Below are positions 56,545-64,000 of a stretch of DNA of 64,000 nt, one piece after another. The translations under genes were made by a program, and so were the position numbers. The notes beneath the pieces are model-generated. The model was given only the letters and a program-made list of their open reading frames with translations. It was not told where the DNA came from and made no database searches. Position 1 is the first letter of the stretch, and every line of letters starts with the position of its first letter. The stretch is taken from contig NZ_AP019860.1 in assembly GCF_009002475.1 (NCBI RefSeq), forward strand, positions 8,119,547-8,183,546, given 5' to 3'. The stretch comes from Candidatus Uabimicrobium amorphum. Its GTDB lineage: Bacteria > Planctomycetota > Uabimicrobiia > Uabimicrobiales > Uabimicrobiaceae.

Positions 56545-58557
56545 ATGAATCAAACTACGGCAGGATTAGAAAATATCTCTTTTAATTCAGAATCCCGTTA
56601 TTCGGTAGCTAAAAAAATTGGTGAAGGTGGTATGGGAATCGTTTTTTTAGCGGAAAAAGACACTGGAGGAGTTATTGACCATGTAGTTTGCAAATGTTTA
56701 CGAACAATCAATCCTGAAGAAGAAGAAAAACTAAAACAAGAAGCAAGTATTGCCACAATGTTGCGCCATGAGAATGTAGTAAAAACATATGGAATGGAAA
56801 TGGTGCCTATTCAGTTACTTCCTCAAGCAATGCAAGATTCGATACAACGCAACGCTCAGGGTGGTATACTCGATAAGATGAAGAAAGAAAGCGAAAAAAA
56901 GCTTCCTTTACTCATTATGGATTACATAAAAGGAATTGATTTTCACTCTCTTCTAGTGCAACATTTGAAAAAAAATCTACTTTTTCCGATTCCTCTCGCA
57001 GCATTTGTTATCAGTCGTATAGCCAGCGCTCTATCATACGCGCATACATACATTATTCACAGGGACATATCTCCGGAAAATATTCTTATTAGTGCGCAAG
57101 GAGTATGTAAACTCACCGACTTTGGTGTTGCTGTTCTTGCAGAAAAACAACCAGAGTATTGGGCGGGAAAGCTAATGTATATGGCGCCAGAGCAAATTTG
57201 CAATGATCCTATTGATGAACGCGCGGATATCTTTGCCCTTGGTCTCGTTGCTTACCAAGCAGTTACGGGTATTCCCCTAATGTACGCCTCTCCTAGATTG
57301 TCATTCGAAGACCAAGCCCACGTAATTTATGGGCAAATGAAAAACAGCATCATACCGCCTCACCAGGTGAGAAAAGATATCCCCAAAGAACTGTCGATGA
57401 TCATTACGCGAATGTTGTCATTCGCACCAGAACACCGCTATCAAAGAGCCTCTATGGTCGTAAATGACTTAGAGAAAGAGTATTTGTATGCCAAAGGCTT
57501 TGGACCTACAAATAACAGTTTGGCGGCTTACATCGACATATTCAGCCTTGATTTTACCGAGTACAACGAAGATCAATTACAACAACTCTCCTTCCTAAAA
57601 GATAGCGAAGGTAGAATTGCCTTAAAACGTACTTTGGACGTTGAAAATTATACAAAACTAGGCCAAAAGTTACTCGCCGATCGTAAAGACAGTCTAATTG
57701 TGAGTCGTTTGCGCTCCATATGGGCGAAATCGAAAAAAACCACAACCAAAAAAGTCTCGCAAGTTGAGGAAAAAGATCCATACTTGAAAGTGAAGTATTT
57801 CGACAATGTTGTCGAAGCATTTTCTTTGAAACAAGGCAAAGTAACAGTAGGTCGTAGCGCACGCAACCTAGTTGTCCTACCGAGTAAAATCGTTTCTGGC
57901 CACCATGCTTGTTTTTATGTCGATGACCGTGCAGAAACACTGGTAGAAGACCTTGCAAGCCACAACGGTACTCTGGTCAATGCAAAGCGTATAGAAAGAA
58001 AATACCTCAACGAAGGCGATAAAATCCAAATCGGACATACCATTTTGTTTTTCTTAATGGAACCTCACAACAAAGCTAGTGAGTTGATGGTATCCATAAA
58101 CGACAATATCAATGTGGACGATTTGAAAAACTGTAAAGACATAACCTTACAATTTTTGGCAACAGAAGAAAATTTATCGCAAATTAATGAAATTGTGGGC
58201 AATATATTGAGTTTTACCTCTATCGGCGCAATGAAACAAAATGTTGTGCCTCCTGCAGTATATGAAGCTGCACGTTTATTTTCTGGAGAGGTTACAAATG
58301 AGTTTATGAGTCTAAGAGTAGTGCAAGCACGTAATTACATATCTTTTAGATGTAGTTCTCCAAGTAAGAGTTTTGGTTACGAAACATTTTTAAGTGCTAT
58401 TCATCGTAGAATGAATTCAAGTAATGGAGTAGGATCATCCGTCCCGAGTTTGGAGCCTGAAGAGCTAGCATTATCTCTTATATTAAAAGTATTTGATCGT
58501 ATCGAAATATTTCGATTCAGTCGCGAAATATTGATGACAAATTTTTTTAGTAACTAG
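56545..58557 (+). CDS. Ser/Thr protein kinase with FHA domain
   Basis: A 670-residue soluble kinase with no membrane helix. The kinase at about 18-305 has GEGGMGIVF, the Lys in VVCKCL, HRDISPENIL (Ser in place of the usual Lys after HRDI), DFGVAV and APEQ; an insertion stands at about 85-125. An FHA domain at about 428-510 (GRSARNLVVL, SGHHACFYV, SHNGTLVNAKRI, GDKIQIG) would bind phosphothreonine, likely on itself or a partner. The last 150 residues hold no motif I know. AAAGGAA stands before the ATG. It is 33 bases upstream of the STAS protein gene, which suggests that the STAS proteins are its substrates (inference). Confidence 0.92.
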   Translation: MNQTTAGLENISFNSESRYSVAKKIGEGGMGIVFLAEKDTGGVIDHVVCKCLRTINPEEEEKLKQEASIATMLRHENVVKTYGMEMVPIQLLPQAMQDSIQRNAQGGILDKMKKESEKKLPLLIMDYIKGIDFHSLLVQHLKKNLLFPIPLAAFVISRIASALSYAHTYIIHRDISPENILISAQGVCKLTDFGVAVLAEKQPEYWAGKLMYMAPEQICNDPIDERADIFALGLVAYQAVTGIPLMYASPRLSFEDQAHVIYGQMKNSIIPPHQVRKDIPKELSMIITRMLSFAPEHRYQRASMVVNDLEKEYLYAKGFGPTNNSLAAYIDIFSLDFTEYNEDQLQQLSFLKDSEGRIALKRTLDVENYTKLGQKLLADRKDSLIVSRLRSIWAKSKKTTTKKVSQVEEKDPYLKVKYFDNVVEAFSLKQGKVTVGRSARNLVVLPSKIVSGHHACFYVDDRAETLVEDLASHNGTLVNAKRIERKYLNEGDKIQIGHTILFFLMEPHNKASELMVSINDNINVDDLKNCKDITLQFLATEENLSQINEIVGNILSFTSIGAMKQNVVPPAVYEAARLFSGEVTNEFMSLRVVQARNYISFRCSSPSKSFGYETFLSAIHRRMNSSNGVGSSVPSLEPEELALSLILKVFDRIEIFRFSREILMTNFFSN

Positions 58558-58590
58558 GCTTGTAATTTATGAGTTTTGAAAGGTGTATTC

Positions 58591-61188
58591 ATGTCATTGT
58601 CGTTTAAAGTAGAGAAAGAGCATCTCTCAAATGGTTCCACAGTTGCGATTGCATATTTGTCGGGTTTTATCGACATAAGAACAGTTAAAATTTTTGAATC
58701 AGAAGCGTTAAATCCCCTTCTTAATGAAGGAAGTAAATATCTAATTCTCAACTTTACTGATGTCGGATACATGAACAGTACAGGATTAGGTGTTTTAGTC
58801 AAAGTACAAGACAAATACAAAGACGCTGATGGTGATCTCCTTCTTGTGAACGTTCCACAAAAAATATTTGATTTATTCAAAATGCTTGGCATGGATACAA
58901 TACTCAAAGTCAAAAACACCAATCAAGAAGCGTTGGAGAGCTTACCGTTTCCTTTGTTACCACAAATTCCAGATATACCAGCAGACTCATCAGATATGCT
59001 GGCGGAATCCGGCGATTTACTTTCTCCACCACCAATGAATATACCTTCAAACGCCGGTGGAAATATATTTATGGCTCCAGACGCACCATCGCCATCTCCC
59101 ATTGTTATTTCGTCACCAGACTCTCAGACAACTGGACAAACCAATGATTCAGGAAATCAAAATATTGAATTCCCTGCACCTGATAACTTTGGAGGTTTTA
59201 ATCCCTTTGAGATTTCAGGGGAAGACGCACGCGTTGGTGAAGCAACCTCTATCGATAATGGTCCTGTAGCGAGCAACGAGGAAAGTAGTGGCATTACCAT
59301 CTCCGCCAATGACAACGAGTTCAGCTCGATCGCAGCCGACAATCAAGTACCAGGTGGAGATTTTCAAATGCCCAACAGCGGCGTAGAAATTTCGAAAAAA
59401 TCCTCAGCAATTAGTGATACATGGGAAGCCGAAATGGGCCCAGGAGCGGGCATCGATCTCAGTAGTGAAGCAGCCTCACCAAGTACAGGTGTTGATATTG
59501 GCAACGAAGATATTGGTGGCATTGACATCAGTGGCGGCGGTGGTATCGACATTAGCAGTGAAGGCGCTGGTATCGATATCAGCAGTGAAGGCGCTGGTAT
59601 CGATATCAGCAGTGAAGGCGCCGGTGGTATCGACATCAGCGGCGGTAGCGTCCCTGCAGGTATAGACCTCAGTGATGGCATAAGTACACCGGATGCAGAT
59701 CTACTTAGTGGTGACATAGAGCCACCAGGTGCAAATATCGATATTAGTAATGCTGTAGAAGCTCTAGAGAGTCAAGCACAGTTTCCTGATGACGACGATG
59801 ACGACGATGAAGACTTCGACGAAGATATGGCAATTTCTGAGCTTGACATGACTGCTGAAGACGACCTAGATGATATTGTAGATATGGAAGACCATTTTCG
59901 CAGTGGGGCAAGTAGTCCACAGCCAGAAGAGGATGGAATTGCCTTGGGTAAAGCACAGGCGGAAGCTGAATTAGAAGAACCTATTGCAGACGCCATGCCT
60001 CCCGTAGGACAAATTTCAGACATCGTAACGCATGTTGATGAAGATGACGACGAATCTTCGGCGGAAATGGCCATAGATGAAGATGAATTTGAAGAAAAGT
60101 CGGAAGGTCAAGACGAAAATGCCGACGAAATGGAAGCGGAAGATGCCGAGGAAGCACTAGATGCCGAAGAAGCTCTAGAAGCAGGGGTAGCACCACAGGA
60201 AATTACAGAAGAAGTCGATGAAGCGATCGCCAAAAAAGCGAAACAAGAAGATACACTACTGGGAGACATTGCTGACGAAGAAAAAGCCGAGGATTTTTCC
60301 GCACCACAACAACAAGTTAGCGAAGCCCCAATGCCTGCAGAAACGTTTCCCGATGCAACGACACAGATGCCGCAACTACCCTCTTCAAATGAAAAAAAAG
60401 AAATGGAAGATATCGTTGCTGCTGTCAATGAAGTCGATGCCTCACAAGACGTCGAAAATGCAGAAGAAGAATCATCGCAAGCGATTGTTGCCGTTTCGGG
60501 AACCACAGAGAAAATGGATCAAGTAGAACCGCAACCGCCAGTAGAACCAAAAACACGAGTAGAAACCTACTACAAACGTAAAATGGCCGTCCGCTACTAC
60601 GAAAAAATGAATCCATTAAAGTCTTTTCCACTTCTTGTTACATTCTCCAAAGAGGAACTGCAAAGAATAGTGATGGACAATGTAGCGCAAAAACAATCCG
60701 CCTCTCCCATAAAAGTGAAAAAGTCAAAACCAGAAATAGTCGTTACCCCTTCGTTAAAAGGTTGCGTTGTTTATCCTTCTTCGATGTGCATAGATATCAC
60801 TCCGGAAATGACAACCGCAGAATTTTGGGTAACACCTATCATTGAAGGTGAAATTGCAGGTACGGTCGAAGTCGCTTACGAGGGAAGGGTTGTAGAAAAA
60901 ATATCCCTCACGAGTAGTTGTGTAAAACAAACCTGGGCAAAAATCAGTGCGGTGGGTGCTATTGCGATCCCCATGGTTTCCTTTTTACTCGAAGGTTTGA
61001 ATTGGAACTTGCCACAAACAGCGTGGAATTTAATTCCTAAATTAGTGCAACAAATAGAATCATCTATTGGCCTCTCTAACTTTGGCGTGATTATGAGTGT
61101 TGTTTCGATCATAGCCGGTTCGATCATGTACTCTATCAACAAACCAAAAGAAGCAGAAGAATTAGAAAAGTTTTTCTCTACGAATTAA
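58591..61188 (+). CDS. STAS-domain protein with long acidic repetitive region and two TM helices
   Basis: An 865-residue protein. Residues about 1-110 are a STAS domain like anti-sigma-factor antagonists (AYLSGFIDIRTVKIFE, LILNFTDVGYMNSTGLGVLVK), with a phosphorylatable NSTGLG site. About 130-650 is an acidic, low-complexity chain, including GIDISSEGA repeats and runs of Asp/Glu. About 655-785 is a beta-type domain (MNPLKSFPLLVTFSKEE, FWVTPIIEGEIAGTVEV). Two helices end the protein (ISAVGAIAIPMVSFLLEGL, VIMSVVSIIAGSIMYSI). I chose ATG 58591 (AAGGTG before it) over a TTG at 58576. It sits between the FHA-kinase and STAS-PilZ genes. Confidence 0.85.
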   Translation: MSLSFKVEKEHLSNGSTVAIAYLSGFIDIRTVKIFESEALNPLLNEGSKYLILNFTDVGYMNSTGLGVLVKVQDKYKDADGDLLLVNVPQKIFDLFKMLGMDTILKVKNTNQEALESLPFPLLPQIPDIPADSSDMLAESGDLLSPPPMNIPSNAGGNIFMAPDAPSPSPIVISSPDSQTTGQTNDSGNQNIEFPAPDNFGGFNPFEISGEDARVGEATSIDNGPVASNEESSGITISANDNEFSSIAADNQVPGGDFQMPNSGVEISKKSSAISDTWEAEMGPGAGIDLSSEAASPSTGVDIGNEDIGGIDISGGGGIDISSEGAGIDISSEGAGIDISSEGAGGIDISGGSVPAGIDLSDGISTPDADLLSGDIEPPGANIDISNAVEALESQAQFPDDDDDDDEDFDEDMAISELDMTAEDDLDDIVDMEDHFRSGASSPQPEEDGIALGKAQAEAELEEPIADAMPPVGQISDIVTHVDEDDDESSAEMAIDEDEFEEKSEGQDENADEMEAEDAEEALDAEEALEAGVAPQEITEEVDEAIAKKAKQEDTLLGDIADEEKAEDFSAPQQQVSEAPMPAETFPDATTQMPQLPSSNEKKEMEDIVAAVNEVDASQDVENAEEESSQAIVAVSGTTEKMDQVEPQPPVEPKTRVETYYKRKMAVRYYEKMNPLKSFPLLVTFSKEELQRIVMDNVAQKQSASPIKVKKSKPEIVVTPSLKGCVVYPSSMCIDITPEMTTAEFWVTPIIEGEIAGTVEVAYEGRVVEKISLTSSCVKQTWAKISAVGAIAIPMVSFLLEGLNWNLPQTAWNLIPKLVQQIESSIGLSNFGVIMSVVSIIAGSIMYSINKPKEAEELEKFFSTN
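59542..59622 (+). repeat. Three 27-base tandem repeats encoding GIDISSEGA
   Basis: Units 59542-59568, 59569-59595 and 59596-59622 are almost identical; the first and last differ in wobble bases. Degenerate copies (GIDISG, GIDLSS) flank them, so the acidic arm grew by repeat expansion. Confidence 0.88.
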
Positions 61189-61197
61189 GGCAAGTCA

Positions 61198-63120
61198 ATG
61201 GCAAAAAAGAAAGATTTAGGAGAGCTGATACAAATTCGTTATCTCGCGAAAAGAGATACACCAAGTAAATTCCAAAAGATATTACGCAAAATATTCAGCG
61301 AAGAAAAAAGAAGCTTGGTGGTTGATATGGTAACAGCTCCAGAGGTAGGCGTTGATTATTTAAATCACTTAACTTTTCTTGCACAAGCTCTAAAAATGCA
61401 AGGGTATTCGATTACTTTTATTCTGGATCCAAAAAACTACCACACTCTACACCAAACAGAACTATCGAAATTGTACAACTTCGAAATAGGCACTGTAGTT
61501 TCTAAAGATGAAATTACCACCATGATAAATGAAACTACAGCAGAGCTCCCCGAAGAAGAGGAGACAGGCGTTACCATTGAAAAAAATCAGGTCATATTGG
61601 AAAATAACTTTAACCAAGGATACCTACAAGAAAATATTGCCCCGATCATTAAGGCATTTGGTAGTATTTTTATCGACATGACACAGTTAAGCAAAATGAC
61701 GAGCTCACTTGTCAAACTGTTTATTCTACAAACCATCCAGCACAGCAATGTCTTTGTGATTAAAGTTACACAAGAACAATATGAAGCCATATCCAAAAAT
61801 CCGCAAGCAGCCATTCTCAACATGAGAACAGTTGTAAAAGAGCAGGCAGTGCATCAATTGAAATTTTCAGATCCCGCAATCCCAGCCATTGCTGCGGAAG
61901 AAGATTATATGCCCGCTACCTTAAAAGAAGAAAGCCCTCCAAAAGTAGAAGCTGCCGAGATGGGAGAAGAAAACGAAGATGAAATCCCATTTAAACTTGT
62001 GGTCAACACTCTAGAAGTGGGTAGAATTTCACCGCAATCTTTTGTGGAAGGACTTGATAGATATATTCACCTTTTGGATAACTGCGGAGATCATGTATAC
62101 ATCGATTTTAGTGAAATAAAAGACATAAATGTTCATGTCTGGAAAAAAGCACAAGAGGCATACCAGTCAATGATCGTGAATGGTAAAACCCTTGGCTTTA
62201 AAATGTTAGAGAATCAAAAACCCGATTGGGATAGATGGACTCCAAAAGTGGAGATTGTTGAGAGAAAAATCAATGAAGATCCACAATTCAACCTCGTCGG
62301 CTCACGTCTAGAAGTAAAATTTGTCTCTCCCCCTCTTTTTGTACAAGAGTTTCCTACATATTTTCAAAAGTTATTATCCACGGGAAACAAGTCTATCGCC
62401 ATAGACATTTCCAACCTCAAAGAGTTATCAACGCAGTGTATAGAAATTCTCGTTTTGAGTTATCTCGACTGTGTCGGTCGTGGAATGAATATGATTTTGC
62501 GTATTTCTCCAGAAGCAGAAGACCTATTTAAAAAATCAGGACGTGGCAAAACTCTACCACTTGAAATTGTCAAACCGGAATTTGCACGAAAAGTAAGCCA
62601 TTTCTCTGGTGGTAAGGTCAAGGGAATTGATATGAGCAAAATCAACGCGGCAATGGAAGGCGACAAACTTACCAATAAAGTTCTGGAAAAAGAATTTGCC
62701 AGCGTTCATATAGAAACAAGAGGATCTGTACAAAACTGGGAACCGATGGCCGCCCCTCAACAAGAAAAATACACTGGTGTGGAAAGAAGGCTCGAAAGAC
62801 GTTATTTTAGCGAAGATGTCGAGGTATCTTTTGCGCGTGGTTCCATTGGAAAAATAAGCGATCGCCGTTATAAAATCGCCAACATAAGTCAATCAGGTAT
62901 GTCATTTGCATCTACATCGCAACTTTCCAAAGGCGAACCTTTACGATTAAAAATATATCACGAAAAAAATCCGGGTATTGAAGTATCTGCCACTGTGGTT
63001 TGGTGTTCACCTGTTCCTTCACAGGCATTATTTCGTATGGGACTCAAGTTTAGCAACCCAAGTACGGTTATCAAATCCAGAATAATGGAAATGCTGCAAA
63101 AAATATATCGCAGTCATTAA
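61198..63120 (+). CDS. Multi-STAS protein with C-terminal PilZ domain
   Basis: A 640-residue soluble protein. It appears to hold four STAS-like units (about 38-112, 125-215, 263-355 and 362-460), each with a strand such as SLVVDMVT, SIFIDMTQLSKMTS, HVYIDFSEIKDIN or SIAIDISNLKELS. Residues about 520-640 are a PilZ domain with RRLERR and NISQSGMSF, the RxxxR and (D/N)xSxxG motifs that bind cyclic di-GMP. It may link c-di-GMP to the partner-switching proteins of this operon. It starts 9 bases after the upstream gene. Basic residues at the start (MAKKKDL) are unremarkable. Confidence 0.85.
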   Translation: MAKKKDLGELIQIRYLAKRDTPSKFQKILRKIFSEEKRSLVVDMVTAPEVGVDYLNHLTFLAQALKMQGYSITFILDPKNYHTLHQTELSKLYNFEIGTVVSKDEITTMINETTAELPEEEETGVTIEKNQVILENNFNQGYLQENIAPIIKAFGSIFIDMTQLSKMTSSLVKLFILQTIQHSNVFVIKVTQEQYEAISKNPQAAILNMRTVVKEQAVHQLKFSDPAIPAIAAEEDYMPATLKEESPPKVEAAEMGEENEDEIPFKLVVNTLEVGRISPQSFVEGLDRYIHLLDNCGDHVYIDFSEIKDINVHVWKKAQEAYQSMIVNGKTLGFKMLENQKPDWDRWTPKVEIVERKINEDPQFNLVGSRLEVKFVSPPLFVQEFPTYFQKLLSTGNKSIAIDISNLKELSTQCIEILVLSYLDCVGRGMNMILRISPEAEDLFKKSGRGKTLPLEIVKPEFARKVSHFSGGKVKGIDMSKINAAMEGDKLTNKVLEKEFASVHIETRGSVQNWEPMAAPQQEKYTGVERRLERRYFSEDVEVSFARGSIGKISDRRYKIANISQSGMSFASTSQLSKGEPLRLKIYHEKNPGIEVSATVVWCSPVPSQALFRMGLKFSNPSTVIKSRIMEMLQKIYRSH

Positions 63121-63181
63121 GAGCATTCATACGAATGTAGAATAACCCCCCAATAAAAATTACAACTCATGAGGTATAATA

Positions 63182-64000
63182 ATGTTCTCGAATAATAGAA
63201 AAAACTTTACGCAAAAAATGGGAAATAGTGTGGCAATACTTTTTTCAGGAAATGTCACGCATCATCCCAACTCCATGAAAGAAATTTTTCGTAGCAACAG
63301 CAATTTCTATTACTTGACAGGCCTCGATGAAGTAGGTTACTTAGCAGTGATCACTCCCAATAACTACACTTTATTTGCCCCCGCACCTGATCCACACATC
63401 AGTCTTTGGGAAAGAAAAATGCCCTCGCTTTCGGAGATTAAAGAACAATCCGGCGCAGACGAGGTGATTGATATAAAAGAATTCAATACAAATAAATTAG
63501 AAAAGTTCTTTTTGGGCCGCGAAACGCTGTATTATGGTATCGGCTGCGACAGTAACATCGATAAAATTGTTTTAGACACCCTCACGCGTTTACGCAGAAG
63601 ATCTTCGCAACTTATTCCTTATAGCATATGGGACTTAAATGATGCCATGCAACAGCTACGCATTATTAAATCTCCGGATGAAATTGCCAGAATCCACCGC
63701 GCTGTACAGGTAACCGTAGAAGCATACAAAGCTGTTTTTTCGCATGCAAAACCAGGTTGTTTCGAATACGAATTGGAAGCTACACTACACCATACATACA
63801 TGAAAAATGGTTGTAAAGACGCGTTTCCTCCTATTGTAGGTGCCGGGGCAAATGCCACCACACTACATTATAATGACAATAACATGCAAATACACGACGG
63901 GGACCTCGTTCTCGTAGATAGCGGTGCTGAATTTCAACATTACTGCGCAGACGTAAGTCGTACATGGCCAGTAAATGGTAAATTTAGTGACGCACAGAAA
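63182..64000 (+). CDS. pepP: Xaa-Pro aminopeptidase (M24 family), 5' part
   Basis: The first 273 codons are in the window; the frame is open at base 64000. The N-terminal AMP_N domain (FRSNSNFYYLTGLDE, about 38-52) leads to a linker and the start of the pita-bread metalloprotease domain (LRIIKSPDEIARIHRA, FPPIVGAGANATTLHYNDN). Two metal-ligand Asp residues are seen in VLVDSGAEF and YCADVSRTW; the His and two Glu ligands would lie beyond the end. It removes N-terminal residues before proline. GAGGT precedes the ATG. It follows the STAS-PilZ gene by 61 bases and may be a separate unit. Confidence 0.93.
   Translation, partial: MFSNNRKNFTQKMGNSVAILFSGNVTHHPNSMKEIFRSNSNFYYLTGLDEVGYLAVITPNNYTLFAPAPDPHISLWERKMPSLSEIKEQSGADEVIDIKEFNTNKLEKFFLGRETLYYGIGCDSNIDKIVLDTLTRLRRRSSQLIPYSIWDLNDAMQQLRIIKSPDEIARIHRAVQVTVEAYKAVFSHAKPGCFEYELEATLHHTYMKNGCKDAFPPIVGAGANATTLHYNDNNMQIHDGDLVLVDSGAEFQHYCADVSRTWPVNGKFSDAQK

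Overview
The window is 64 kb of AT-rich bacterial DNA with dense coding on both strands. It carries four genes for typical Ser/Thr protein kinases with large extra domains, an FHA kinase, a triple pseudokinase, a formylglycine-generating-enzyme (FGE)-type domain and many lipoproteins. That mix suggests the Planctomycetota or a close relative. A low-GC lineage such as the Uabimicrobium group would fit, but this is inference from gene content only: there is no rRNA or other marker gene here.

Region 1 (1-17.2 kb). After the tail of an RtcB RNA ligase gene comes an eight-gene minus-strand operon read from about 17.19 kb down to 0.2 kb. Its genes sit nose to tail or overlap: ACP-degenerate SDR, ACP-ACP-SDR, an FG-GAP/UnbV protein, a membrane-anchored unknown, a DUF1702 protein, a 2056-residue iterative synthase (hotdog-AT-KS-CLF-KR-DH, no internal ACP seen), a cytochrome P450, and a patatin lipase with cyclic-nucleotide-binding domains. 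This looks like a biosynthetic system for a polyketide or unusual fatty acid in which the carrier proteins are supplied in trans, fused to reductases. UnbV-type and DUF1702 proteins are otherwise known as companions of enediyne-type PKS loci. A good promoter (TTGACA-16-TAAAAT) precedes the operon.

Region 2 (17.2-23.4 kb). Divergently transcribed are an RND membrane-fusion lipoprotein, an RND pump with an extra C-terminal receiver-like domain, and a WS/DGAT acyltransferase. Together they could esterify and export the lipid made by region 1.

Region 3 (23.7-35.9 kb) is mixed. It holds a lipoprotein; a minus-strand group rbfA - GYF/kinase/beta-propeller - UvrC-N-like GIY-YIG nuclease - 2OG-Fe(II) oxygenase; a very acidic repetitive lipoprotein; an AlaX editing protein; glyoxalase I; monomeric isocitrate dehydrogenase; and a TauE/SafE transporter.

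Region 4 (36-52.6 kb) is rich in signalling genes. It has a kinase with FGE domain plus a periplasmic binding lipoprotein, a kinase with PKD and propeller domains, a triple pseudokinase with two zinc ribbons, a YeiH-type transporter, rsmB, another kinase, and a UDP-glucuronate decarboxylase-like epimerase.

Region 5 (52.7-64 kb) has a 12-TM protein of unknown function, a secreted protein with a winged-helix-like segment, an FHA-kinase, a STAS-acidic-TM protein and a multi-STAS-PilZ protein. The last three form a likely signalling operon. The window ends inside an M24 aminopeptidase P gene. I saw no tRNA, rRNA, CRISPR array, transposase or phage gene.
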